Positions 15,078 through 24,447 of a stretch of DNA of 64,000 bases are shown piece by piece. The notes below the pieces were generated by a model that ran no database searches, was not told where the DNA came from, and saw only the letters and a program-made list of their open reading frames with translations. Position 1 is the stretch's first letter. The number at the start of each line of letters is the position of its first letter. A program made the translations under genes and the position numbers. The DNA comes from Prevotella bivia DSM 20514 (GTDB lineage: Bacteria > Bacteroidota > Bacteroidia > Bacteroidales > Bacteroidaceae), in NCBI RefSeq assembly GCF_000262545.1, contig NZ_JH660660.1:1768482-1832481 (forward strand), in the 5' to 3' direction.

Positions 15078-18000
15078 TTATATTTTCGTTACTGTAACGT
15101 GGAGGTTGAACGCATCAAATTCAGCCTCAATGCCATCATTATTAGCTATTTGAATATCATCTGCTAGCACTTGCGTTTTGATGAAATCGGCAAATTGTGC
15201 CACTGCGGCATTCATCTTCTCATTAGGCTCTACAATGATGTTTATACGATCGGTGATCTCTAAACCTGTTTCCTTACGGAGGTTCTGAATGCGGTTGATC
15301 AATTCACGTGCCAAACCTTCATTGATCAAGTCGTCGGTCAACTCCACTTCAAGCGCAACGGTAAGATTACCTTCATTGCTTACCAACCAACCTGGAATAT
15401 CTTCAGAGATAATATCTACATCGGCAGCGAGTACGGTGATAGGTTCACCGTCAATATCAAACTTAAATTCACCACTCGTCTCGAAGCTAGCTATTTCTTC
15501 TTGTGTCAGCGTGTCCATACGTGCAGCTACCTGCTTCATGAGCTTGCCATACTTCTTACCCATAACGCGGAAGTTGCACTTTACCTTTTTTACCAAGATG
15601 CCAGCACCCTCCACAAACTTCAAATCCTTAACATTTACCTCCGTCTTAATCAAGTCGGCTACAGCTTCTATGTGCTGCTTTTGTTGTTCATCAATAGCAG
15701 GGATCATGATTTGCGACAATGGTTGGCGCACCTTCATATTTACCTTACGGCGAAGTGCTAATACCATTGAGGTGATGCGCTGTGCCATATCCATACGCTC
15801 TTCCAAATCTTGATCAATTTCAGCCTCGCTCACCGTAGGCCATTTAGCAAGGTGTACACTTTCGCAACTTCCGCCAAGATCTTTGTAAAGTTCATCAGCA
15901 TAGAAAGGTGCGAATGGTGCCAATAAGCGTGAAACGGTCATCAAGCAAGTATAAAGTGTGCAATAAGCACTCTTCTTATCCTCGCTCATCTCCTTACCCC
16001 AGAAGCGTTTACGGTTTAGGCGAACATACCAGTTGCTCAAATCGTTATTAACGAAAGCATCTATCAAACGACCAGCACGCGTAGGATCGTAATTGTCCAT
16101 TTCAGCAGTAACACCCTTCACAAGTGAGTTGAGTTTAGAGATAATCCAACGATCTATCTCTGGTGCATCTGTCGACATACTCACACTTGCTCCTCCTTCA
16201 TAACCATCTACATTTGCATAGAGAGCGAAGAAGCTATACGTATTATATAATGTGCCGAAGAATTTACGACGACTCTCATCAACCCCCTCTGGGTCGAACT
16301 TTAAGTTGTCCCAAGGCTCACTATTGGTCATCATGTAGAAGCGCACAGGGTCGGCTCCATACTTATCCAACATTTCAAAAGGACTAATCACATTACCTAC
16401 GTGCTTACTCATCTTATTGCCCTTAGCATCAAGCACCAAACCAGTAGAGATAACGTTCTTGAAAGCCACCGAGTCGAATACCATCGTTGCAATAGCATGA
16501 AGGGTAAAGAACCAACCGCGTGTCTGATCAACACCTTCATTAATAAAATCGGCTGGGAAGAATGCTGGTGGAACGGCAATACCGTCGTAGGTGGAATGTA
16601 CCAACTTTTCGCGATATTCGTCCTCTGTCATGCCCAAACGTTCAAGACCGTCCTTATTGATAGTGCCTTCAAATGGGTAGTGGAGCTGTGCGTATGGCAT
16701 AGAACCACTATCAAACCATACATCTATCAAATCGCTCTCACGGTGCATTGGGTCGCCTTGCTCATTAACAAGCACAATATCATCAACAAAAGGACGGTGA
16801 AGATCTATCTTATCGTAGTTCTCCTGACTGTAATCGCCCACTACGAAACCGTTATCCTTCAAAGGATTGCTCTGCATAACGCCAGCAGCAACCGCCTTTT
16901 CTATTTCGTTGTATAGCTCTTCTACCGACCCGATACATTTCTCGCCACGTGCATTATCACGCCAAATAGGCAATGGAGTACCCCAGAAACGTGAACGGCT
17001 TAGGTTCCAATCATTCAAGTTTTCGAGCCAGTTGCCGAAACGCCCTGTACCCGTCGTTGCTGGTTGCCAATTGATGGTCTTATTCAGCTCCACCATACGT
17101 GCCTTAGCAGCCGTATCTTTGATAAACCAGCTATCCAAAGGATAATAAAGGATAGGCTTATCGGTACGCCAACAGTGAGGATAGTTGTGGATGTGCTTCT
17201 GGATGTTAAAGGCTGTACCCTCTTGCTTCATCTCCATGCAAATAACGATATTCAGGTCTTCTGCCTTTTCTGAAGCTTCTTTATCCCAAATACCGTTTGG
17301 ATTATATATTGGGTTGTAGCTATTCTTTACATAGTCGCCTGCATGATGACCATATTTAGCCTCATCGACACAAGCCTTTACGAAGTTAGCATCAAGCTCT
17401 TCGATATTATAATATTTACCCTGAAGATCCACCATTGGGCGGGTCTCGGCTTGCTTAGAAATCAAGTAGAGGGCTGGGATATGCGCGTCCTTAGCCACCT
17501 TAGCATCATCGGCACCAAAGGTAGGAGCAATATGCACGATACCTGTACCGTCTTCGGTAGTAACATAGTCGCCGAGGATCACGCGGAAAGCCTCGCTAGC
17601 CATTTCTACAAACTTATCGCGACCTTCCTCGCTCGTAAACACTTTCTCTGGATGAGCTGCAGCATAAGCATTAACAAAGTCGGGTGCTAAGTCGCCTATC
17701 TTCTCCACTGGCTTTACCCAAGGCATAAGTTGCTCGTAGTGAATACCTTCTAGGGCTGTACCCATTAGTTTACCAACAACTTTAAAAGGCACCACTTTGT
17801 TGCCCTGTTCAAAAGCTGGCAATGCGCCTTCCTTCACTTCGCCTTCTGCCTTGAAGTAAGCAGAGATAAGTGCCGTAGCTATTACTAACGTTACAGGATT
17901 ACCATTATAAGGGTTGTAAGACTCAATAATAGCGTATTCAAACTTAGGACCCACACAAAGGGCGGTGTTAGAAGCCAATGTCCATGGCGTTGTTGTCCAA

Positions 18001-18740
18001 GCTAGGAAATATGGCTTACCCCACGTTGCACCTGCAAGTCCTGCACGCTTAACAACCTCTGCCCAGTCATCGGCAGGAATGCCAAACTGTGCTGTAACCG
18101 TAGTATCTTTTACATCACGATAACAGCCGGGCTGGTTTAATTCATGGCTAGAAAGTCCTGTTCCTGCTGCTGGTGAATAAGGCTGAATGGTATAGCCTTT
18201 ATACAGCAAGTTCTTGTTATACAATTGCTTCAAAAGCCACCAAAGGGTTTCGATATATTTGTTATCGTAAGTGATGTAGGGATGATCCATATCTACAAAG
18301 TAGCCCATTTCCTCTGTTACCTGACGCCACTCTGCTGTAAACTTCATCACATTCTCACGACACTTATGGTTGTAATCCACCGTAGAGATATATTTCTCTG
18401 AAGCAGGGTTGTCAATATCTTTTTTTGTGATGCCTAGCTCCTTCTCTACACCTAACTCAACAGGCAAACCATGGGTATCCCAGCCAGCTTTGCGCTGAAC
18501 CTGAAAGCCCTGCATGGTTTTGTAACGGTTGAAAGTATCTTTAATAGAGCGTGCCAATACGTGGTGAATACCAGGGTGTCCATTAGCCGAAGGGGGGCCT
18601 TCAAAGAAAATAAACGCTGGTTCACCTTCACGTTCATCAATACTCTTGTGGAAAATATCGCTCTTTTCCCACGCTTCCAATACCGTCTTGTTAGTTTGCA
18701 CAAGGTTCAAACCCTTATGCTCGGCGAATTTCTTTGCCAT
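15078..18740 (-). CDS. ileS: Isoleucine--tRNA ligase
   Basis: This cytoplasmic class I synthetase charges tRNA-Ile. The start at 18740 (MAKKFAEHKGLNL) is chosen because a frame beginning at 18797 crosses the promoter at 18778-18809. The product has 1,220 residues, normal for the longer, eukaryote-like IleS type. The HIGH-type motif is GHPGIHH at residues 54-60 and the KMSKS-type motif is KMSKH in GNKMSKHVGNV. The editing domain lies between them, and a long C-terminal anticodon-binding region follows. It heads the leftward series with the DksA-like gene, lspA, DUF4296, the small ORF and the dipeptidase. Confidence 0.98.
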   Translation of the reverse strand: MAKKFAEHKGLNLVQTNKTVLEAWEKSDIFHKSIDEREGEPAFIFFEGPPSANGHPGIHHVLARSIKDTFNRYKTMQGFQVQRKAGWDTHGLPVELGVEKELGITKKDIDNPASEKYISTVDYNHKCRENVMKFTAEWRQVTEEMGYFVDMDHPYITYDNKYIETLWWLLKQLYNKNLLYKGYTIQPYSPAAGTGLSSHELNQPGCYRDVKDTTVTAQFGIPADDWAEVVKRAGLAGATWGKPYFLAWTTTPWTLASNTALCVGPKFEYAIIESYNPYNGNPVTLVIATALISAYFKAEGEVKEGALPAFEQGNKVVPFKVVGKLMGTALEGIHYEQLMPWVKPVEKIGDLAPDFVNAYAAAHPEKVFTSEEGRDKFVEMASEAFRVILGDYVTTEDGTGIVHIAPTFGADDAKVAKDAHIPALYLISKQAETRPMVDLQGKYYNIEELDANFVKACVDEAKYGHHAGDYVKNSYNPIYNPNGIWDKEASEKAEDLNIVICMEMKQEGTAFNIQKHIHNYPHCWRTDKPILYYPLDSWFIKDTAAKARMVELNKTINWQPATTGTGRFGNWLENLNDWNLSRSRFWGTPLPIWRDNARGEKCIGSVEELYNEIEKAVAAGVMQSNPLKDNGFVVGDYSQENYDKIDLHRPFVDDIVLVNEQGDPMHRESDLIDVWFDSGSMPYAQLHYPFEGTINKDGLERLGMTEDEYREKLVHSTYDGIAVPPAFFPADFINEGVDQTRGWFFTLHAIATMVFDSVAFKNVISTGLVLDAKGNKMSKHVGNVISPFEMLDKYGADPVRFYMMTNSEPWDNLKFDPEGVDESRRKFFGTLYNTYSFFALYANVDGYEGGASVSMSTDAPEIDRWIISKLNSLVKGVTAEMDNYDPTRAGRLIDAFVNNDLSNWYVRLNRKRFWGKEMSEDKKSAYCTLYTCLMTVSRLLAPFAPFYADELYKDLGGSCESVHLAKWPTVSEAEIDQDLEERMDMAQRITSMVLALRRKVNMKVRQPLSQIMIPAIDEQQKQHIEAVADLIKTEVNVKDLKFVEGAGILVKKVKCNFRVMGKKYGKLMKQVAARMDTLTQEEIASFETSGEFKFDIDGEPITVLAADVDIISEDIPGWLVSNEGNLTVALEVELTDDLINEGLARELINRIQNLRKETGLEITDRINIIVEPNEKMNAAVAQFADFIKTQVLADDIQIANNDGIEAEFDAFNLHVTVTKI

Positions 18741-18777
18741 AATCTTATCTCGTTTTATCTTATTTTCTAATATCTTG

Positions 18778-18809
18778 CAAAGATAACATTTTAGCACGAA
18801 ATGACCAAA
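18778..18809 (-). promoter_or_regulatory. Promoter of ileS (-33 TTTG, -7 TATCTTTG)
   Basis: TTTG (18806-18809, minus strand) and TATCTTTG (18778-18785) are separated by 20 nt. The leader to the ATG at 18740 is about 30 nt, so no T-box-like leader fits here. Confidence 0.8.
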
Positions 18810-18948
18810 TTTAGATGAATGAGTTGCTTAAAACTTACAAAATTGTTATTTAATAACGAATAATACGAATATTTGCGTTAATTTGTTAGCTTAACAAAGG
18901 AGTATATACAAATAACAAAATATTAAAGGGGTGAAAGCAATAAAAAAA

Positions 18949-18968
18949 GTGCTAGACGCTTCTAGCAC
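18949..18968 (-). terminator. Terminator of the ThrE-LysR operon
   Basis: GTGCTAGA and TCTAGCAC form an 8-bp stem with a CGCT loop. On the minus strand the hairpin is followed by seven T, so it terminates leftward transcripts coming from the LysR gene. The rest of 18810-19120 is AT-rich and shows no gene. Confidence 0.85.
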
Positions 18969-19120
18969 CTCCATTATTACTAAAACAATATTATTGAAAG
19001 AGGTATGTTATCACAACTACTCTACCAACGTTTCTGCTTAACGCACTATTACTAATAATTATAACTAATTTATGACTTACCTTTATTTCTATTGTTTTTA
19101 AAAAGTATTCACCAAAAACC

Positions 19121-20029
19121 CTATAACAGCTTTGCTAAAGCAGAGTATTTCATCACAGCTCTGCTCTGACTCAATAGTTTGTAAAATTCACAAGCCGATC
19201 GCTTTAAATACGCTTGCTTTAGATGATGTATACACCCCGCCATATCGCTATCAGCCACTTGCAAAGGCACTGCCACAACGCCTTCTTCGCCGTGAATAGT
19301 CGACTCGGCTAGCACCGTAACGAGTTTGCTCTGCTTGATGAGTTTTAGTAATATACTCACATCGTTTAGCTCTAAATGGATTTTAAAGTTCTGACTATTG
19401 GCTTGTATAACATCATCAAACGCACTTCTAGCTTGTAATCCTTTGGCTGGCATTGCTAGTTCATAGAGTTTTAGGTCGTCCACCGACAAACTTTCATACC
19501 CAGCCAAAGGATGATCAGCACTCATCACTACCGACAAATGGTTGTTAAACAATATGTGGCTATCTATTTTATCATTCTTCTCGGTGGGCTTAAAAGCTAA
19601 AACAAAATCGACCTCACGATGTAACAGCATATCCATCAGCTCGCCCATAGTTTTATAAACAATATTCAGTTTTACTTTAGGATGCAGCTTCATAAATGCT
19701 AATACCGTTTCGGAAAGCAGCGGACTAAAACTATAAGTAACACCTATGTTTAGCTCGCCTGTAATCACATCTTTTAAATCTGCCATTTTCTGTAAGCAGT
19801 CCTCAGCATCAATAACTACCTTTTTAGCATAGCGTTTAAAATGATCGCCAGCTTCTGTCAACGACACTTCATGGCTATTGCGCTCAAACAATACCACATC
19901 TAGCTCGGCTTCCAACTGCTTAATTTGCTGCGATAAGGTGCTTTGGGTTATATATAAAGCCTTAGATGCCTCCGAGAAGTTTAACAACTCAGCAACTTTC
20001 AAAAAGTATTTTATTTGTCGAATTTCCAT
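19121..20029 (-). CDS. LysR-family transcriptional regulator
   Basis: The 302-residue protein has the LysR helix-turn-helix at residues 1-60 (MEIRQIKYFLKVAELLNFSEASKAL, then ITQSTLSQQIKQLEAELDVVLFER) and an effector-binding domain beginning GELNIGVTYSFSPLLSETVL. The length is typical. It lies 15 nt downstream of the second ThrE-type gene, so it is the last gene of the exporter operon rather than divergent from it, which is less usual for LysR regulators. Control of the exporter genes is possible but not shown. The operon ends at the hairpin at 18949-18968. Confidence 0.93.
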   Translation of the reverse strand: MEIRQIKYFLKVAELLNFSEASKALYITQSTLSQQIKQLEAELDVVLFERNSHEVSLTEAGDHFKRYAKKVVIDAEDCLQKMADLKDVITGELNIGVTYSFSPLLSETVLAFMKLHPKVKLNIVYKTMGELMDMLLHREVDFVLAFKPTEKNDKIDSHILFNNHLSVVMSADHPLAGYESLSVDDLKLYELAMPAKGLQARSAFDDVIQANSQNFKIHLELNDVSILLKLIKQSKLVTVLAESTIHGEEGVVAVPLQVADSDMAGCIHHLKQAYLKRSACEFYKLLSQSRAVMKYSALAKLL

Positions 20030-20044
20030 AAAGTTTAGAACTCT

Positions 20045-20548
20045 TTAATCAAGATAACGCGTTACGCGGAAAGCTATGTTATTTAAAATAAAAATGGGAA
20101 TAGTAACACCTAAAACCATTCCAAGTATGTCGAAGGCGCATGTTAATCCGTTTGATGTGCAAAGGTACAAATAATGATGGAATAAAGGCTCGTCCTCTGT
20201 AAATAAGCACATCACCAATCCTTCTACCGTACGATAAGCATACATTCCGGGAATCATAGGAAGAAGCGAAAAGAAAGAGAACGTTTCGGGAGGACAGTGG
20301 GCTTGCCTAGCACAATAAACGGCTAAGAAGCCTATACCCAAAGCAGCTACAAAACTCGCTACTACAAGACTAAACGAGTGCCATTCGTTGTGCATCATTA
20401 CATAACGAATGGCATGACCTACTGCCGAAAGAACAGCACAATATTTATAAGCATTCTTAGGGGGATTACTAATACTAGCAAATCCTATTCCTGCCAAAGC
20501 GGCATAAAAGGCATCTTCTAGCACAGCGAGGAAAAATGTAAAACCCAT
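20045..20548 (-). CDS. Threonine/serine exporter ThrE, C-terminal-type half
   Basis: The 167-residue product has about five hydrophobic segments and family-like stretches including AALAGIGFASISNPPKNAY and LLPMIPGMYAYRTVEGLV, resembling the smaller ThrE_2 unit. In Corynebacterium ThrE both units are in one chain; many other bacteria encode them as two proteins that presumably combine in the inner membrane. It lies 25 nt after the larger half at 20574-21389. Substrate specificity is inferred from family only. Confidence 0.82.
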   Translation of the reverse strand: MGFTFFLAVLEDAFYAALAGIGFASISNPPKNAYKYCAVLSAVGHAIRYVMMHNEWHSFSLVVASFVAALGIGFLAVYCARQAHCPPETFSFFSLLPMIPGMYAYRTVEGLVMCLFTEDEPLFHHYLYLCTSNGLTCAFDILGMVLGVTIPIFILNNIAFRVTRYLD

Positions 20549-20573
20549 ATATAGATAGTTATAGGGACTATGT

Positions 20574-21389
20574 TTAGAATAAATTCAAATTCAATAACAA
20601 GATAGCACCCGCTAATCCCACAGAGAGACAAAACGTTAATACCATCGCATTCATAAATCGGCTGAAAGCCACCAGATACTGTCCCACCATCAAGTCGCTA
20701 ATGCTATTGATATAAGGGATACCAGGTATAAGATAAAGCACACAAGTGCCTAAGGCTATTTCGGGCTTATTCCCTAAATGGAAGATATGCCCCGATGCGC
20801 CTATTACTGCAGAAAAGAAAGCACAAAGCAGAAAAACAAGTTTCACATCTACATGAGCTTCAAGCAGTACTTGCTTTAAACGATAACCTAAGAGGGTAGC
20901 CACAAACACTATTGCCATAGCGATAGCATCGCCACCAAAGATACGGCAGAAACCTAAGTTGGCTAAAGATGTTAGCACCATCACTACCCACTTATTAGTA
21001 AGGGGGGTAGAAACAATCTGATGAAAAACGCGTTGTGCTGCGTCGAAGGTTATCTTCTCATCGGCAATAGCCCAAGAAAGTTGGCTAAGTTGGGAGTTTT
21101 TATAAAAACTAAGTCCCGTCTCGGGTGTCTTTTTCATATACACTTGGGATAGTCCTGTATCTTTATCAAACACAGCCAACTGAATGCAACCAGGAAGAAT
21201 TGTCAATTCTATATTAATATGCCATACTGTTGCTATTCTGTTAACATTGTGTTGGATACGGGTGCAGGTTGCCCCGCACCCATACAACCATGCAGCATAT
21301 TCGGCTAAAAAAGAATATTGGACTGGTGATAAAGCCGAAGTATGTACATCACAGTTAGTCCTCTGGCCACTCATAAGAGACATAGTCAT
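20574..21389 (-). CDS. Threonine/serine exporter ThrE, N-terminal-type half
   Basis: The 271-residue protein starts with a soluble part (residues 1-130) containing FLAEYAAWLYGCGATCTRIQHNVNRIA and TILPGCIQLAVFD, typical of the ThrE N-terminal domain that in the family has a hydrolase-like look. About five membrane segments follow, with GDAIAMAIVFVATLLGYRL and LIPGIPYINSISDLMVGQY. The latter PGxPxxNxxxDxxxGxY block is the strongest family mark. It overlaps the end of a 50-residue membrane ORF upstream by 35 nt, and the smaller ThrE half follows after 25 nt. Confidence 0.85.
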   Translation of the reverse strand: MTMSLMSGQRTNCDVHTSALSPVQYSFLAEYAAWLYGCGATCTRIQHNVNRIATVWHINIELTILPGCIQLAVFDKDTGLSQVYMKKTPETGLSFYKNSQLSQLSWAIADEKITFDAAQRVFHQIVSTPLTNKWVVMVLTSLANLGFCRIFGGDAIAMAIVFVATLLGYRLKQVLLEAHVDVKLVFLLCAFFSAVIGASGHIFHLGNKPEIALGTCVLYLIPGIPYINSISDLMVGQYLVAFSRFMNAMVLTFCLSVGLAGAILLLNLNLF

Positions 21390-21510
21390 CGCTTATTTCA
21401 AATAGCCTTGTTTTACCTGCTTCCTTTCTACATTTTATTATTTCATACATTGAAAAGATAACACCTAGTAACACCATCAATGAAATCCACATCATAGCTT
21501 GATACTCCAT
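21355..21510 (-). CDS. Possible 50-residue single-span membrane protein
   Basis: From the ATG at 21510 the frame reads MEYQAMMWISLMVLLGVIFSM, one membrane segment, then a charged tail ending SYEWPED. It begins about 28 nt after a TACTTTTG box (21538-21545) and overlaps the start of the larger ThrE gene by 35 nt, which would couple their translation. The same frame continues up to 21540 but that part overlaps the promoter. It could be a leader peptide or a small partner of the exporter; nothing else supports it. Confidence 0.45.
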   Translation of the reverse strand: MEYQAMMWISLMVLLGVIFSMYEIIKCRKEAGKTRLFEISDDYVSYEWPED

Positions 21511-21537
21511 AATTATTAGTAATATATATTTGTGATG

Positions 21538-21545
21538 CAAAAGTA
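21538..21545 (-). promoter_or_regulatory. -7 box TACTTTTG of the ThrE operon
   Basis: The box matches TAnnTTTG on the minus strand and lies 28 nt before the ATG at 21510. No -33 box is obvious. The region from here to 21930 is very AT-rich and shows no gene. Confidence 0.5.
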
Positions 21546-21930
21546 TAGCGCAATTACCATAAATTTACGCTTTGGTATTTGATAATACCTATAACAGCTA
21601 TCGCGTATCGCTGTAACTTTACAAAATGCTATTAAGTAGTCGTGTGTTTCAGTAAAACCACGCCTGTTTTAGTTACATTTTTTCAAGAATAGCTATAAAA
21701 TCATTCGTTTAATGATAATATTTAAAATATAAATCGCTATATATTATATATTGTAAAACTATTTTTTTACCTCTTTCGATAAAAACATACACTTTTTCTT
21801 ATTTTACAACCTTTATGCCCACTATTTATTCGTAAGAAAAAAGCAAAATACCTACTAATATCAATCGTATCTATAGATAGCGGCACAGCTTAAACTAAAA
21901 TGAGGCGTGTTTCTTTTTACTCTTTTTATA

Positions 21931-22033
21931 CAATAGTCCGTTAAAATTTTGTGGTTTGCGAATCTTTCGTCCCTAAGCTAGCAGGAATTGTGGCAGAAAG
22001 AAAATATGACAGGTCTCTAAAAAAGAGATAATT
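21931..22033. repeat. 103-bp intergenic repeat, copy A (95% identical to 33010-33112)
   Basis: By direct comparison the two copies have the same length and differ at five positions, all transitions. It contains TTTGCGAATCTTTCGTCCC and GGCAGAAAGAAAA and ends in a small TCTC/GAGA hairpin. No frame is open through it on either strand. The first IS982-type element is inserted exactly at its right end. The two copies are direct repeats 11.1 kb apart around the accessory region. Confidence 0.85.
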
Positions 22034-23061
22034 AACGTGAGTTCGATGAATTATAAGTGTCTATAAATTTGGTGATTAGCGAAATTTGTTGTAACTTTAA
22101 GGTGTTGATTTACAAATAATTACAAACAAAAATCGCTATGATCACCGAGGACAAAGTTACTGAAATATTTTGTATGGCAGATGATTTCTGCAAGTTTTTT
22201 GATGCAATGGTGGCAAAATATACGCTAAAGCCTACTAGAAAAAGAAAGTATCATCGAGATTCCACGATGTCAAAGGCAGAAGTCATGCTAATAATGATTC
22301 TTTTTCACGACTCTGGTTATCGCTGCTTTAAACATTTCTATCTTGAAAAAGTATGTAAGCATCTGCGTCATTTGTTTCTTAAAATTGTCTCATACAACCG
22401 TATAGTAGAATTGGAAAGGGAGGTTGTCATTCCACTCGCTTTGTTTATCAAGAAAGTATTGTTGGGCAAATGCACGGGCATAAGTTTTGTTGACAGCACA
22501 CCACTGCGTGTCTGCAAGAACCAAAGAATACATATTCACAAGGTTTTCAAAGGTATAGCCCAAAGAGGAAAATGCTCTATGGGTTGGTTCTTCGGTTTCA
22601 AATTGCATTTGATTTGCAATGAGAAAGGAGAGCTTCTCAATTTTATGATAACACCGGGAGATGTTGATGACCGTAAGCCTTTGGAATACAAAGCTTTTGT
22701 AGATTTCATATATGGCAAGCTGGTCGGCGACAAGGGGTACATAAGCAAAAATCTTTTCCAAAGGTTGTTTGTGGATGGAATACAATTTATTACCAAGCTG
22801 AAAAGCAACATGAAAGGAGCTTTGATGAGTGTTTCTGACAGACTCTTACTCAGAAAAAGAGCCATTATAGAAACTGTGAATGATGAGCTTAAGAATATTG
22901 CGCAGGCGGAGCACTCCAGACATAGATGCTTTGACAATTTCATTGTCAATTTATTGGGTGCTATTGCTGCCTATTGTCTGTTCCCAAAGAAGCCGTGTAT
23001 CAATGTACAAAGGACTATTGACACACAGCTTGCTCTGTTCTAAATTCGTCGAACTCACGTT
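22034..23061 (+). mobile_element. IS982-family insertion sequence, copy 1 (1028 bp)
   Basis: The ends are AACGTGAGTTCGATGAATT and its inverted match AATTCGTCGAACTCACGTT, 19 bp with one mismatch. It is flanked by a 4-bp duplication AATT (22030-22033 and 23062-23065). One transposase gene fills it. Copy 2 (29548-30575) has exactly the same length and orientation. The internal block 22365-22462 differs strongly from copy 2. Confidence 0.93.
22138..23043 (+). CDS. IS982-family transposase (copy 1)
   Basis: The 301-residue product has the layout of IS982-family DDE transposases: an N-terminal helical region with RKRKYHRDSTMSKAEVMLIM, then GISFVDSTPLRVCKNQRIH carrying the first catalytic aspartate, LVGDKGYIS with the second, and RAIIETVNDELKN with the catalytic glutamate. 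The frame is intact, so this copy may be active. It acts in the cytoplasm by cutting at the terminal inverted repeats. It differs from copy 2 at few residues, including LFLKIVS versus LFPKVVS and EVVIPLALF versus EVAVPLTLF. Confidence 0.93.
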   Translation: MITEDKVTEIFCMADDFCKFFDAMVAKYTLKPTRKRKYHRDSTMSKAEVMLIMILFHDSGYRCFKHFYLEKVCKHLRHLFLKIVSYNRIVELEREVVIPLALFIKKVLLGKCTGISFVDSTPLRVCKNQRIHIHKVFKGIAQRGKCSMGWFFGFKLHLICNEKGELLNFMITPGDVDDRKPLEYKAFVDFIYGKLVGDKGYISKNLFQRLFVDGIQFITKLKSNMKGALMSVSDRLLLRKRAIIETVNDELKNIAQAEHSRHRCFDNFIVNLLGAIAAYCLFPKKPCINVQRTIDTQLALF

Positions 23062-23121
23062 AATTATATGTATACTTGTATTACTCTCATTTGTTTTAGC
23101 TCCCTTTATGTAACTATATAA

Positions 23122-23155
23122 AAAGAGGGATATTACCTAATTAATATCCCTCTTT
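23122..23155. terminator. Perfect 14-bp hairpin terminator right of IS copy 1
   Basis: AAAGAGGGATATTA and TAATATCCCTCTTT pair perfectly around CCTAAT. A-runs on the left and T-runs on the right allow termination in both directions. The remaining part of 23156-23363 is AT-rich, with no gene seen. Confidence 0.8.
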
Positions 23156-23363
23156 GTATTTATAAACTCTTATATCTTACTTCACCTTCTCGAAAATAAA
23201 CTATATTGATAATCAACAAATTAGCATTTCTTGGTACAAATATGAATGCATTTTAATTAAGCAAAAAACAAGAAATGTATGCTTAATAATAGCATTTAAT
23301 TCATTTTGTTGAAAATAAGATATAAATTTTATTTGGATTTTCTTTATATAGAGAAATTAGCAG

Positions 23364-23371
23364 TACCTTTG
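23364..23371 (+). promoter_or_regulatory. -7 box TACCTTTG of the defence cassette
   Basis: TACCTTTG lies 20 nt before the ATG of the XRE regulator. It is the only good box upstream of the cassette; no -33 box is found at 19-21 nt. Confidence 0.6.
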
Positions 23372-23391
23372 CCAAGAGAAACGATTACTAT

Positions 23392-23616
23392 ATGGCAAGT
23401 AAAAATTTAAATAGGCTAAAAGTAGTTCTTGCAGAAAAGCAGCGGACGAACAAATGGTTGGCTGAACAATTAGGTAAAGACCAAACAACCATATCAAAAT
23501 GGTGTACCAATTCAAGTCAACCAGACTTAGGTAATCTAATGCAGATTGCCAAAATATTAGACGTGGAACTGACCGACTTAGTGCGGTTCGAAGAATTCAA
23601 AAACGAAACAAAATGA
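23392..23616 (+). CDS. XRE-family helix-turn-helix regulator
   Basis: The 74-residue protein is essentially one Cro/C1-type domain: [23 protein letters not shown], then the recognition helix region [12 protein letters not shown] and [18 protein letters not shown]. It is small, as are controller proteins of restriction systems. It overlaps DinD by 4 nt (ATGA) and is the first gene after a -7 box, so it probably controls its own cassette. The target operator is not recognisable. It is cytoplasmic and DNA-binding. Confidence 0.88.
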   Translation: MASKNLNRLKVVLAEKQRTNKWLAEQLGKDQTTISKWCTNSSQPDLGNLMQIAKILDVELTDLVRFEEFKNETK

Positions 23617-24446
23617 AAAAAGAAGAAATACAAGCATTGTTCTCTCAGTTTGAACAAGTGTCATGCGTTCTCAATGATGTAGAATGTTGGAGTGCAAGAG
23701 ATTTGTGTTCTCTGTTAGGATATAAACTTTGGCAAAATTTCACAAAGGTAATAGACAAAGCCAAGGAAGCGTGTGTAAATGTAGGACAAAATGTAGAAGA
23801 CCATTTTATTGACGTCAATAAAATGGTTGTTATCGGTTCTGGTGCTGAGCGTCAGATAGATGACATTATGCTAACACGCTATGCTTGCTACCTTGTCGCT
23901 CAAAATGGCGACCCTCGTAAACCACAAATCGCATTTGCACAGACTTACTTTGCTGTGCAAACTCGTCGTGCTGAACTTATAGAACAGCGTCTTATTGAAG
24001 TTGAAAGAGTTAAGGCACGTGCTAAACTACAGGAAACAGAGCGTAAACTTTCTGGCGTACTTTATGAACGAGGTGTGAATGACAAGAGTTTTGCTGTGAT
24101 ACGCTCCAAAGGAGACCAAGCATTATTTCGTTTGAATACTGCAACGCTGAAGCTACGTATGGGAATCCCCGAGAAACGACCATTAGCAGACTTCCTCCCC
24201 ACTATTAGTATCAAAGCAAAAGATTTTGCAGCTGAAATGACAAGCGTAAATGTGCAAGCTAAGGATTTGCGTGGTGAGCCACAGATTAGCAATGAACATA
24301 TTGCCAACAATACAGCAGTTCGTGATATGCTCGTACAGCGTGGTATAGTTCCAGAGAATCTTCCTCCTGCAGAAGACGTAAAGAAGGTTGAACGCAGATT
24401 GGCAAGTGAACAGAAAAAGGCTTTGGAGAACAAAAAGAAAAAATAA
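23613..24446 (+). CDS. dinD: DinD-family protein (DNA-damage-inducible protein D)
   Basis: The 277-residue product has an N-terminal BRO/DinD-type region: [29 protein letters not shown] (residues 26-54), [12 protein letters not shown], and [32 protein letters not shown] (88-119). A long helical segment and a lysine-rich C-terminus follow. In Escherichia coli DinD is SOS-induced and inhibits RecA filament activity in vitro; whether this homologue does so is unknown. It is translationally coupled to the XRE gene and precedes an McrB-like gene. A broken second DinD gene lies on the other side of the nuclease genes, so DinD proteins bracket the pair. Confidence 0.88.
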   Translation: MKKEEIQALFSQFEQVSCVLNDVECWSARDLCSLLGYKLWQNFTKVIDKAKEACVNVGQNVEDHFIDVNKMVVIGSGAERQIDDIMLTRYACYLVAQNGDPRKPQIAFAQTYFAVQTRRAELIEQRLIEVERVKARAKLQETERKLSGVLYERGVNDKSFAVIRSKGDQALFRLNTATLKLRMGIPEKRPLADFLPTISIKAKDFAAEMTSVNVQAKDLRGEPQISNEHIANNTAVRDMLVQRGIVPENLPPAEDVKKVERRLASEQKKALENKKKK

Positions 24447-24447
24447 G

